From positions 7,091 to 71,090 of the forward strand of contig NZ_CYZX01000019.1 in assembly GCF_001405015.1 (NCBI RefSeq): a stretch of DNA of 64,000 nucleotides, read 5' to 3'. The DNA is from Clostridium disporicum. Lineage in GTDB: Bacteria > Bacillota > Clostridia > Clostridiales > Clostridiaceae. The notes below the pieces were generated by a model. It was not told where the DNA came from. It searched no databases and was given only the letters and a program-made list of their open reading frames with translations. Shown here in pieces: positions 53,745 through 62,311 of this stretch (the stretch's first letter is position 1; every line of letters starts with the position of its first letter). The translations under genes were made by a program, and so were the position numbers.

Positions 53745-53780
53745 AAAAAGTTCTACTACATATATGTAGCAGAACTTTTT
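53745..53780. terminator. Terminator between two secreted protein genes
   Basis: AAAAAGTTCT-x-CTACATA paired with TATGTAG-x-AGAACTTTTT, about 17 bp with one mismatch, followed by T-rich sequence. Confidence 0.78.
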
Positions 53781-53853
53781 ATTTTAATAATTATATAATT
53801 TTAAATAATATAGCAAATTATGAGAGATAATATTTTTAGAGGAGTGATGTTGA

Positions 53854-54297
53854 ATGCTTAAAAGAAAATTTACTACTATAATACTAATATTATTAATCAT
53901 AGAAAGTTTTAGTTTTTTTAATCCATTTTTAAAACCTAATGCTTCTTTTAATTTACCTTGCACTTGTGATGATGAATTCAATTCATTTTACACTGATGAT
54001 GATAGTTCAAATAGTAAATATATAGATATTTTTTGGACTGAAAATAATATAAAACTTTTAAATGAAAATGAAAAAAAGATTTTAGATGATATCCAAAATA
54101 AAATGATTACAAATAACAGATTAGACAAAGAAGATATTGAACAAATGGCTACATTAAAAGATATAGTATTCAAGTCAAAACTAACAGAAGATGAATTTAA
54201 TGATTTTAAAGAAATTATATCAAAAAAAAGAAATAGAGAAAAATTAACTACTGAAGAGGTTGTTAGGTTAAAATCCTATTTCAATTCTATACAATAG
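53854..54297 (+). CDS. Small secreted protein, unknown
   Basis: 147 residues. A signal peptide (residues 1-32, ending near PNASF) with a possible early cleavage, then CTCDDEFNSFYTDDDSSN and a mostly helical, highly charged domain (residues about 60-147). Two Cys lie close together after the signal. It is probably exported, and its position after the Lys-rich secreted protein suggests an envelope function, but no family is recognised. AGAGGAG precedes the ATG. Confidence 0.62.
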   Translation: MLKRKFTTIILILLIIESFSFFNPFLKPNASFNLPCTCDDEFNSFYTDDDSSNSKYIDIFWTENNIKLLNENEKKILDDIQNKMITNNRLDKEDIEQMATLKDIVFKSKLTEDEFNDFKEIISKKRNREKLTTEEVVRLKSYFNSIQ

Positions 54298-54301
54298 CCT
54301 A

Positions 54302-54571
54302 TTAATTTTTGTACTTTTTTAAAGTAATATATATCATTATTAACACAACAACTGTAATAATATTATTAATATAATTTTCTTTTATATTAATTACCTAATA
54401 ACATATTAAAATCTCTAAAGCTATCTATGGAATTTTACCTAAAAAAGTATCTATAGTAAAGACTATTCCATTTACATCGCTAACTGCTGATGTCAAAGTG
54501 ATAACTCCAGATGGCATAAATGGTAATAGTCTTCTTTGAAAAATTTCAATTACACTTTCTGAGTTGAACAT
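54302..54571 (-). pseudogene. Remnant of a TVP38/TMEM64-family gene
   Basis: Two pieces on the minus strand: an ORF from 54571 reading RRLLPFMPSGVITLTSAVSD then VNGIVFTIDTFLGKIP and stop, which looks like the second conserved loop of TVP38/TMEM64 proteins, and about 30 codons (54302-54394) reading NIKENYINNIITVVVLIMIY with a charged end, like the last membrane helix of that family. Stops and frame breaks separate them, and the front half is missing. A ribosome binding site precedes the first piece, perhaps by chance. Confidence 0.45.
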
Positions 54572-54590
54572 TCTGTTACCTTTTTTCTCA

Positions 54591-54620
54591 AAAAAAGACT
54601 GTAGTAATAAAACTACAGCC
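54591..54620 (-). terminator. Terminator after glycogen debranching gene
   Basis: CTGTAGT / ACTACAG stem with a 6-nt loop, then seven T on the minus strand. It separates the debranching enzyme gene from the remnant. Confidence 0.75.
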
Positions 54621-54740
54621 AAAACTCATAAAAAACTCATAACACTTTTAATAACAACACTTTAAGGCACTACTCTTAGGTACCTAAGTATATTTTATAA
54701 CCCAAACATAATTTAGTCAAATTTAACTTTAATTCCCACT

Positions 54741-56759
54741 TTAGCAATTTAAATATGGCATAACATCATTAGCATACGCTCTTAGAACTTCTGCTACACT
54801 CCAAGCTTGTGAGTAACATCCTCTACTTGTAGATGCAAAATCTCCATCAAAAATCTCTGCTATTCCGTTTATACAACCATCTCTCATTGTATCTTCAAAA
54901 ACCTTACACATATGCTCAGCTTTCCATACCGCATCTTTAGAATAATCATTAACCTTACAATAAGCAGTTATAAATCCACCTATTAAAAATCCCCAAGTTG
55001 TTCCCATATGATAAGCACAATCTCTGTCAAAAAGCTTACCTATATATTTATTTTTATAGTCTTTATCCATAAAAGATAATGAACGTAATCCATAAGTAGC
55101 ATATAGATGTTTATATACTACATTTACTATACTCTTTTCTTTTTCTCTATCTAATATTGAAAATGGTAATGATACTGCCCAAATTTGATTTGGTCTTATT
55201 CTATCATCATCTTCATCAACTACATCATAGAGACACCCTTTTTTTTCATTCCAAAATCTCTTATTAAAAGATTCTTTAACTTTTGCTGCCAATTCTTTAT
55301 ATTGAGTATTGTCTTCGCCAAATTCCTTAGCTAGTATTTCCATTATCTTTAGCGAATTAAACCATAAGGCATTAATTTCTACCGGCTTTCCATGTCTAGG
55401 TGTCACTACATAATCTCCAACTCTTACATCCATCCAAGTTACTTGATCTAGTCCTCCACCAGCATGAATTAATCCATCTTCATCCATACCTATTGAAAAA
55501 TCTGTAGATGTTGAATATGCTTCATAAATTTCTTTTAACTTTGGATATATCTTTTCTTTAATAAAATTATAATCCTCTTCATTTCCAGTATAATTTAAAT
55601 ACTGATATACTGCTTGAAAATACCAAAGAGAAGCATCAACTGTATTATATCCTGGTTCTGTGTTCTTATCCGGGAACACATTTGGTACAAGTCCATTCTT
55701 AATATATCTTGCAAATGATTCTAATATCTCTCTAGCATCATCAAATCTTTTGGTAACTAAAGTCAAGCCTTCAAAAGCTATCATAGTATCTCTTCCCCAG
55801 TCAGTAAACCATGGATATCCAGCTAATACAGTTTTAAGTCCTGTACTCTCTCTCTTTACTATAAAGTGATCTGCTGCTTTAACAAGGTTATTAGCAAATC
55901 TATCCTCTAAACCAGCTTGTCTTACTAATTTTTCTGCTCTATGCTTATATTCATTTATAATATCAAATCCAGATTTATTATCTAATTCCTCTATAGTACA
56001 TTTAATGTAAAACTTCTTCTTTTCGAAAGGTTCTAAATCAATCTGTACCTCATAAGGAGTGTAATGATTATCTACCCCTAAAAATCCTGTTCTATGATCA
56101 ATCATATAGTAATGATTTTCTTCAATTAAGTAATTTGGTGTAGCCATACTTGTTGGTATTAAACTTCTATCATAAAACTCACCTTCAGAAGTATAGAATT
56201 TAATCTCTCTTTCTTTATCTATATCAGGTATTAAAGTTAACTTTCTATCATCAACCGCCATATCAAATTTTAGTTCATTTTTTTCACTAACATCTGTTGA
56301 TGGTCTATAATTAAATAATGGAACTATTCTTAATTTAGCTTGATCTAATCCATTTTCTATTTCATAGCAAACAACTACAGTATTGTGTCCATACTCCATA
56401 GCAATTGTCTTTTTTATATTAATATCTTCAACTTTATACATATATTCTGGAACTGAATCAAAAACAAATCGTTCTAAATATTCTTGTCCATTCTTTGAAG
56501 TTCCTATATATTGTTGAGATGTTAAATCATATTCTCTTCCATCAATTTCTATTATTTCTTGAGTTCTTGTAAGTATCAAAGTTCTATTTACAGGTGCATT
56601 TAGAGATGCTACCAAGTATCCATGAAAGCATTGTGCTCCTCCACCAGCAACAGTATGATTAGCAAACCCACCAACACCATTACCAATCATCCAAAGTAAT
56701 TCATTTCCATCTTCAATACTTTTAAAGTTGCCTCTTCCATATTTATAAACCTTCTCCAT
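54741..56759 (-). CDS. Glycogen debranching enzyme (amylo-alpha-1,6-glucosidase type)
   Basis: About 672 residues: a GDE_N domain (about 15-230; ELLWMIGNGVGGFANHTVAGG at the start) and a GDE_C (alpha/alpha toroid, GH133-like) domain (about 270-670). Catalytic-region landmarks are GYPWFTDWGRDTMIAFEGL near residue 325, DASLWYFQAVYQYL near 383 and YHMGTTWGFLIGG near 605. It removes branch-point glucose from glycogen. ATG at 56759 has GGGAGGG. It and pullulanase share an operator, so they form a polysaccharide-degradation regulon, though not one operon. Confidence 0.88.
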   Translation of the reverse strand: MEKVYKYGRGNFKSIEDGNELLWMIGNGVGGFANHTVAGGGAQCFHGYLVASLNAPVNRTLILTRTQEIIEIDGREYDLTSQQYIGTSKNGQEYLERFVFDSVPEYMYKVEDINIKKTIAMEYGHNTVVVCYEIENGLDQAKLRIVPLFNYRPSTDVSEKNELKFDMAVDDRKLTLIPDIDKEREIKFYTSEGEFYDRSLIPTSMATPNYLIEENHYYMIDHRTGFLGVDNHYTPYEVQIDLEPFEKKKFYIKCTIEELDNKSGFDIINEYKHRAEKLVRQAGLEDRFANNLVKAADHFIVKRESTGLKTVLAGYPWFTDWGRDTMIAFEGLTLVTKRFDDAREILESFARYIKNGLVPNVFPDKNTEPGYNTVDASLWYFQAVYQYLNYTGNEEDYNFIKEKIYPKLKEIYEAYSTSTDFSIGMDEDGLIHAGGGLDQVTWMDVRVGDYVVTPRHGKPVEINALWFNSLKIMEILAKEFGEDNTQYKELAAKVKESFNKRFWNEKKGCLYDVVDEDDDRIRPNQIWAVSLPFSILDREKEKSIVNVVYKHLYATYGLRSLSFMDKDYKNKYIGKLFDRDCAYHMGTTWGFLIGGFITAYCKVNDYSKDAVWKAEHMCKVFEDTMRDGCINGIAEIFDGDFASTSRGCYSQAWSVAEVLRAYANDVMPYLNC

Positions 56760-56801
56760 AGTTATCCCTCCCATATCTCTGTCTCACTTATAGATTATAT
56801 C

Positions 56802-56813
56802 GGAATCGTTTCC
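56802..56813. promoter_or_regulatory. LacI-family type operator upstream of glycogen debranching gene
   Basis: GGAATCGTTTCC, or on the other strand GGAAACGATTCC; it differs from the pulA operator (GGAAACGGTTCC) at one position. It lies about 45 bp upstream of the start codon. Confidence 0.6.
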
Positions 56814-56896
56814 AAGTCAATAACTTTTAAATTAAAGATGTATTTAAGAAACGTTATCTACTAACAAATAATTATTGATTATTTCTTCAATGTTAC

Positions 56897-56999
56897 AATT
56901 GGCAAGTTAAAATATAAATTTAACTAAAATTAATTTTTAGAAACTTAAATCTTAAAGAAACTGCACGCAGTTTCAACATTAATTTATAACTTGCCATTT
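56897..56999. repeat. Inverted-repeat (MITE-like) element, copy 2
   Basis: 103 bp bounded by AATTGGCAAGTTA and TAACTTGCCATTT, 12 of 13 bp complementary. The ends match the copy at 8677 (consensus AAATGRYAAGTTA). It carries an internal hairpin GAAACTGC-AC-GCAGTTTC. Another copy of the right end (TAACTTATCATT) follows at 57001. It lies upstream of the debranching gene promoter and downstream of the FAD/Rieske gene. Confidence 0.55.
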
Positions 57000-57010
57000 A
57001 TAACTTATCA

Positions 57011-58534
57011 TTATAATAAATTTGGATTTATCTCATTATATGTCTCTGCTCCATATTGTTTTAAAGGAATAGTTGCTGGTCCTTCTAATATATCACCATC
57101 TATTCCAAATCTTGAACCATGGCAAGGACAATCCCAACTTTTCTCTAATGGATTCCATTTTAATTCACATCCCAAATGTGTACATGTTGTATCTACTATA
57201 TGAAATATATCATTCTCATCCCTATACACCCCAAATTTAGCTTTATCAATAATAACTACTTTTCCAAAACCTTTTTCCGGCATCTCTTTAGATGCAATCT
57301 TAAGTTTTCCAATTAAATATTGAACTCCTACATCAGCATTTTCCTTAAAAAATTCTCCTGTTAAATACCCATCGCTCCTTGATGGTGTAAATGTATTTAA
57401 ATACTTACTCTTTCCCTTTATATAAAGATCACTTAATATAATACCTGCTAAAGTTCCGTTACTCATTCCCCACTTTGCAAATCCAGTTGCTACCAATATA
57501 TTCTTTGTTACTGAATTTAAATATCCTATATATGGAACATTATCTGTAGTTATATAATCTTGTGTACTCCATCTATATTGATAGTTTTCAACACCAAATA
57601 CGTCTCTACCATATTGCTCTAAAGCTCCATAATGGTCTTCTTCTGTTTTATGAGCAACTTTATGACCTTCTCCTGCTATTAATAAAAATCTTCTTTCTCC
57701 ATCATTATATATTCTTAAACTTCTCTTTGGTGTAGATGAATTGATAAATGTAGCTTGTGGAAAATCACCATCATACTCTCCTGCTACTACATATGATCTT
57801 TCAGGTTTTAATCTTGCAAAATAAAAGCTTAATCCATCATAAAATGGATAGTGTGAAGCTATAATAAGTTTATCTGCTTTAATTTCATACCCATTTAAAC
57901 TATGTACTGTTATACTATCTTCATATGCATCTACAGATTTCATAGGAGATTTCTCATATATTTCCCCGCCTAACTCTTTTACTTTTTTTGCTAAAGCATC
58001 AATATACTTCTTAGGATTAAACTGTGCTCCTACATTAAACTTTATAGCTCCTGATGATTTAATAGGCAAAGGAATATCCATTATAAACTCACAATTAATC
58101 CCTATCTCTTTACAAATATTAAATTCGTTCAATACTTTTTTTCCATCACTATCATCTTCTGCATAAATATAAGCTGGAGCTTTCTCATAATCACATTCGA
58201 TTTTATTCTCTTCTATTATATTCTCAATTAACTTTAAAGCTTCTTTATTAGCTTCATAATATTTCTTAGCATTATCTCTTCCATAACGCTTATATATATC
58301 AGAGTATTTTATTCCATGTTGAGGAGTTATCTTCCCAGTATTTCTACCAGTAGCACCATAGCCAATATAGTCAGCATCTACAATAGTAGTCTTATATCCT
58401 TTTTTACATAATAAATATGCTGTAGTAATTCCAACAATTCCTCCCCCTACTATTAAGCACTCAACTCTTTTATCCTCATCTAACTCTCCATATCTATCGC
58501 CTTGTGAACTACTTATCCATAAAGATTTATTCAT
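57011..58534 (-). CDS. FAD-dependent oxidoreductase with C-terminal Rieske domain
   Basis: About 507 residues. Residues 1-380 are a DAO-type FAD oxidoreductase (dinucleotide loop CLIVGGGIVGITTAYLL near residue 25). The C-terminal 90 residues are a Rieske [2Fe-2S] domain with C-T-H-L-G-C and C-P-C-H-G-S-R (near residues 450 and 470), both metal-binding pairs intact. Proteins of this fusion type occur in Bacillus and clostridia with unknown substrates. ATG at 58534 follows AAAGGAAG; the frame extends to 58552. Confidence 0.9.
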   Translation of the reverse strand: MNKSLWISSSQGDRYGELDEDKRVECLIVGGGIVGITTAYLLCKKGYKTTIVDADYIGYGATGRNTGKITPQHGIKYSDIYKRYGRDNAKKYYEANKEALKLIENIIEENKIECDYEKAPAYIYAEDDSDGKKVLNEFNICKEIGINCEFIMDIPLPIKSSGAIKFNVGAQFNPKKYIDALAKKVKELGGEIYEKSPMKSVDAYEDSITVHSLNGYEIKADKLIIASHYPFYDGLSFYFARLKPERSYVVAGEYDGDFPQATFINSSTPKRSLRIYNDGERRFLLIAGEGHKVAHKTEEDHYGALEQYGRDVFGVENYQYRWSTQDYITTDNVPYIGYLNSVTKNILVATGFAKWGMSNGTLAGIILSDLYIKGKSKYLNTFTPSRSDGYLTGEFFKENADVGVQYLIGKLKIASKEMPEKGFGKVVIIDKAKFGVYRDENDIFHIVDTTCTHLGCELKWNPLEKSWDCPCHGSRFGIDGDILEGPATIPLKQYGAETYNEINPNLL

Positions 58535-58643
58535 ACATAACTTCCTTTCCATTAAATTATATTATACAAATAGTATACCCCTGTATATTTATCCTATGTT
58601 TGATAAGACTAACTCTATAAGAATAATTTTATTGGAGGAAAAA

Positions 58644-59597
58644 ATGAGTATTATACGTAATCCAAACTTATATCATGGAAAAAATAAAAAAGATAACTTT
58701 TTTGAAGGCTGGTATTATAAATTAGTAACTAAAGATAGAAAATATACTTTAGCCATTATCCCTGGTATAAGCCTTTCTTCCGACTCACATTCTTTTATTC
58801 AAGTACTTCGAGGAGAAGATGTGTTATATGATTATTTTAGATTTTATAAAAATGACTTTTTTTCTTCTAACTCATATCTAAAAATTAATATTTCTAATAA
58901 TTCTTTTTCCCTAGATGGGATTTTTTTAGATTTATATAATTCTAAACTGAAAATTAAAGGTTCATTATTGTTTTCTAATCTTGTTAAATGGAGTGATTCT
59001 ATTATAAATCCAGGTAGCATGGGATTTTATAACTACTTAAAGTTTATGGAATGCTATAGTCAGGTATGTGCTTTAGATGGTGATATAAAAGGTACCTTAA
59101 GTATTAATGACAATATTATTGATTTCAATGATGGTAAAGTTTATATTGAAAAAAATTGGGGCCGTAGTTTCCCTGTAGAATGGCTTTGGATTCAAAGTAA
59201 TACTTTTAAGGATTCTAGAGCTACTATAACCTGTTCTTTAGGAGAAATACCATTTCCACTAAAAAACTTTAGAGGTTTTTTAATAGGTGTTACTGTAGAT
59301 AATATGTTTTTCCCTTTTACGACTATGAATAGAAGTAAATTAGACCTCAAGGTAGAAAATAACGATATACTTCTAACTGTAATACATAAAAACCTTAGAC
59401 TTTCTCTAAAAACTATAACCGATACTAATTCTTTCATTTTATGCTATGGTCCAAAAAATGGTCAAATGGTTCCATTTGTGAAAGAAACCTTAACTGCTAA
59501 AGTCCAAATGGAGCTTGTAGATACAAAAAATAATACACTTATCTACTCTGGAGAAGGTTCAAATACAGGAATTGAATTCGGAGGTAACCTTATGTAA
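58644..59597 (+). CDS. Tocopherol-cyclase-like protein
   Basis: About 317 residues. The N-terminus (NPNLYHGKNKKDNFFEGWYYKLV) and the later NWGRSFPVEWLWIQSN segment match the tocopherol cyclase family of beta-barrel proteins, which in plants close the chromanol ring. In an anaerobe the substrate must be different, and related bacterial proteins are uncharacterised. There is no signal peptide. ATG at 58644 has TTGGAGG. It is divergent from the FAD/Rieske gene and followed 48 bp later by the PHP phosphatase gene. Confidence 0.72.
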   Translation: MSIIRNPNLYHGKNKKDNFFEGWYYKLVTKDRKYTLAIIPGISLSSDSHSFIQVLRGEDVLYDYFRFYKNDFFSSNSYLKINISNNSFSLDGIFLDLYNSKLKIKGSLLFSNLVKWSDSIINPGSMGFYNYLKFMECYSQVCALDGDIKGTLSINDNIIDFNDGKVYIEKNWGRSFPVEWLWIQSNTFKDSRATITCSLGEIPFPLKNFRGFLIGVTVDNMFFPFTTMNRSKLDLKVENNDILLTVIHKNLRLSLKTITDTNSFILCYGPKNGQMVPFVKETLTAKVQMELVDTKNNTLIYSGEGSNTGIEFGGNLM

Positions 59598-59644
59598 TTT
59601 GTGGTATACTCTATAGATATAAAAGTAATTACTTGGAGGTAAAA

Positions 59645-60415
59645 ATGATATTTGATACTCATATGCATACTATTTTTTCAAGTGATAGTAAAATGTCTAT
59701 AAGTGAAGTAATTAATACTTCAAAGTCACTAAATCTAGGCGTATGTTTAACTGAACATATGGATCTTGACTATCCTGAAGAAAATGAATTTAAATGTGAT
59801 ATTCCAAGATATTTAGAAACTTATAGTAATTATAGATCTGATTCATTATTACTAGGTATTGAAATTGGCATGACCCAAAATACACTTTTAGAAAATGAAG
59901 CTACTTCTAATAAATACGATTTCGATTATATCCTTGGTTCTATTCATACTGTTGATGGTTTAGATATATATAATACATTCCACAATAATAAACTACCTAG
60001 TGATGATTTCTATAAAAGATATTATGAAAACATGTTATACTGCGTTGAAAATTATAATAACTTTGATTCTTTAGGACATATAGATTATCTTTTTAGATAT
60101 GCTCCTTTTCCTAATAACGAAATAAATATTAACCCTTATAAAGAAATTGTAGAAGCTATATTCTTAAATCTAATAAAAAAGGATAAAGCCATTGAAATAA
60201 ACACAAGAAGATTATCTAATCCTGCTTCTTTACAGGCTTTACTTGAGACTTATAAATTCTATAAAGAATTAGGTGGGAGATATGTAACTATAGGCTCAGA
60301 TGCCCATACCCCTTCAGCTATAGGAAATAATATAAAAGAAGCTTTAATGCTTGCAGAACAACTATCATTAAAGCCTATCTATTATAAATCTAGAAAAATT
60401 AATTACTTCAAATAA
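59645..60415 (+). CDS. PHP-family histidinol-phosphatase-like protein
   Basis: About 256 residues, PHP domain. N-terminal D-x-H-x-H (FDTHMHT) gives the first metal site, LTEHMDL near residue 37 the next, GSIHTVDG near residue 100 another, and the C-terminal segment GSDAHTPS holds the last Asp-x-His. The layout matches HisJ-type histidinol phosphate phosphatases, but without a his operon here the substrate could be another phosphate ester. ATG at 59645 has TTGGAGG. Likely co-transcribed with the preceding gene. Confidence 0.83.
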   Translation: MIFDTHMHTIFSSDSKMSISEVINTSKSLNLGVCLTEHMDLDYPEENEFKCDIPRYLETYSNYRSDSLLLGIEIGMTQNTLLENEATSNKYDFDYILGSIHTVDGLDIYNTFHNNKLPSDDFYKRYYENMLYCVENYNNFDSLGHIDYLFRYAPFPNNEININPYKEIVEAIFLNLIKKDKAIEINTRRLSNPASLQALLETYKFYKELGGRYVTIGSDAHTPSAIGNNIKEALMLAEQLSLKPIYYKSRKINYFK

Positions 60416-60491
60416 TAAAAAATAGAGAATAAATACTTCTTTAGGTATCTATCCTCTATTTTTATTAAATCTATAAAAATAATTGGTATAA

Positions 60492-60792
60492 TCTCACTTC
60501 ATGTAATCTATAGCAAATTTTCTGTAGTTCTTCCTTTCTCTCAATAGGAGCTTCAAAATTTAAACATCTTACTGCCCATATCTCATTAGGCTTCACCTAA
60601 ATTTATAAATCTTTTTATAACATCATTTTCTGGAATACCTTTTACATAGGCATTTAAATACGCTTCTCTTTAAATAATCCGTTGCTTTTTATCCCATCTA
60701 TTAGCTGTTCTATCATCCTGAGTCCATACTTAAATCTGTTTAATTCTATTATTTATAATCTTTTCTTTTGCATATTGCTACATTTTTTCTGC
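60492..60792 (-). pseudogene. Decayed gene with several stops and a frameshift
   Basis: The minus strand still reads as degraded protein: QYAKEKIINNRIKQI-stop-VWTQDDRTANRWDKKQRII-stop-REAYLNAYVKGIPENDVIKR, then a frame shift to PNEIWAVRCLNFEAPIERKE followed by LQKICYRLHEVRLY. At least three in-frame stops and one frame change break it. The parent protein is not recognised. The residual reading quality suggests recent inactivation. Confidence 0.55.
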
Positions 60793-60803
60793 AACAGAAA
60801 CTC

Positions 60804-61172
60804 TTATATACTAATCACCTTCTCTGCTGTTCCATTTTTAAGGACATATATATCACCATAATAAGTACATTTATCATCTCGAACTATGATAGCACTTTCA
60901 TCACACATTCCATAAATTAAATATTTATATGATAATTCCTTTAACTCATCGTTAAAATTATCTAAAGTAACCTTATTTTCAAAGTTTATTCCAATTTTCT
61001 CAAACCACTTTAAATACTTTTCTGCATATTTATCTGTTATTTCTCCTATACTTGGGTCCGATGCAATAAAGACCATTTTATTATAATCTTTTAAATCCCT
61101 TTTAAACTCATCTGCTATTAGTGAAAATCCGTTTTCTTTGCTAAAATCACTAAACAAATAATATTTTCCCAT
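60804..61172 (-). CDS. Truncated peptidase E (S51)-like protein
   Basis: 122 residues. The first ~70 residues (MGKYYLFSDFSKENGFSLIA ... VFIASDPSIGEITDKYAEKY, in parts) look like the beginning of a class I glutamine-amidotransferase-like peptidase E, a family of about 210-240 residues. The end (YLIYGMCDESAIIVRDDKC then a short tail) looks like its C-terminal end. The middle with the nucleophile Ser/Cys elbow is missing, so catalysis is unlikely. It is an in-frame internal deletion: either a pseudogene or a non-catalytic relic. Normal upstream site (AAAGTGTGGTGAT) is weak. Confidence 0.55.
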   Translation of the reverse strand: MGKYYLFSDFSKENGFSLIADEFKRDLKDYNKMVFIASDPSIGEITDKYAEKYLKWFEKIGINFENKVTLDNFNDELKELSYKYLIYGMCDESAIIVRDDKCTYYGDIYVLKNGTAEKVISI

Positions 61173-61214
61173 TTTATCACCACACTTTAATTTTATTAAC
61201 TATATAATATATTT

Positions 61215-62024
61215 TCACTTCAACATATCTATCTGACTTTCATCTTCACTAGCTTCAAAACCTATACTTGTATAAAGATGAATGCCTCTATCATTACATT
61301 CATCTGCAGCTAAGAATGCACGTGTTGCTCCATATTTTTTTCCGTAAGAAAGAGCCTTCATTATCAATCTCCTTCCAATTCCCTTATTCTGATAAGAAGG
61401 ATTTACAGCTACTTCTCTAATCCATACAGTAGGTCCTTTTTTACTTTCATGACCATAGGTAGCTACACATACAATCCCTATTATTTCATCTTCTTCATTT
61501 TTCTGAATTAATACAGCATTGTTTCTTGTTCCTGTATTAACTCCAGATGTTTCAGTGTTATTAATCCATTCTTCAACCCACTTAGTAGTTTGTCCTGTAA
61601 ATCCTCTACTTTGATTTTTACACATCATTGTTACTTTTGATGCTTCATCACACCTATCAACTGTTAAAAAATCAAAATCATCACAAATATCAATATCATT
61701 AAGATTATTCATAAAATAATCATGCCAAGCATTACGAACTATAAATTCAGCTTCCTCAAGTCTAAAAATCCATTCATTAGGTATAAATGTTATTAAAAAA
61801 TCCTTTTTATTCTTCAAAACATTTATTAGATCTTCTACATTATTTGCTGCCCAATGATATTCATTTATATTTGCTTCAACATTAAAACCATATATTAAAA
61901 TAATATTTGCATTTTCTAAGCATACTTCATAATCATGTATATCTTTATATTCAATATATCGCATTGATGAATATTTAAATTTATTAACTGCTTCTTTAAT
62001 TTTATTAAAACATTCTTCTCTCAT
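61215..62024 (-). CDS. GNAT-family N-acetyltransferase, two-domain
   Basis: 269 residues. The C-terminal 130 residues are a GNAT domain with the acetyl-CoA loop (VWIREVAVNPSYQNKGIGRRLIMKAL, in parts: V-x-P-x-Y-Q-x-x-G-I-G) and the strand ATRAFLAADECNDRGIHLYTSIGF. The N-terminal 130 residues are an extra domain of unknown role. Substrate unknown. One of three GNAT genes in a row. Confidence 0.87.
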   Translation of the reverse strand: MREECFNKIKEAVNKFKYSSMRYIEYKDIHDYEVCLENANIILIYGFNVEANINEYHWAANNVEDLINVLKNKKDFLITFIPNEWIFRLEEAEFIVRNAWHDYFMNNLNDIDICDDFDFLTVDRCDEASKVTMMCKNQSRGFTGQTTKWVEEWINNTETSGVNTGTRNNAVLIQKNEEDEIIGIVCVATYGHESKKGPTVWIREVAVNPSYQNKGIGRRLIMKALSYGKKYGATRAFLAADECNDRGIHLYTSIGFEASEDESQIDMLK

Positions 62025-62029
62025 CTATT

Positions 62030-62224
62030 TCACTTCTCTCCCTCTCTTATTTCGCTATACTCTTTTATAAATTTTGCCGTTTCTCTTCTATTTCTTAGAA
62101 TAATTATCTTCTTACCTTTCGCTTCTTCTAGAAGCTTATAATAATTATTTCTATTATTTTTATTAAATTTCCATACAAACTTTAAAAACTCTAAATCAAA
62201 TCTTTCTTGGCAATTGCCTCCCAT
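62030..62224 (-). CDS. Short basic ORF upstream of GNAT gene
   Basis: 64 residues, basic (FLKFVWKFNKNNRNNYYKLLEEAKG and a second helix with KKIIILRNRRETAKF). Its stop lies 5 bp before the GNAT start, and the frame is well kept. The start is weak: the ATG has only ACAGGG upstream. It could be a real small protein or the tail of a lost gene. No domain recognised. Confidence 0.4.
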   Translation of the reverse strand: MGGNCQERFDLEFLKFVWKFNKNNRNNYYKLLEEAKGKKIIILRNRRETAKFIKEYSEIREGEK

Positions 62225-62311
62225 ACCCTGTAATAACTCTTTTTAATACACCATATAAAGATGTGAACCTTGAATAATCTAAATATATAACAGTATCACA
62301 ATACTTTAATC

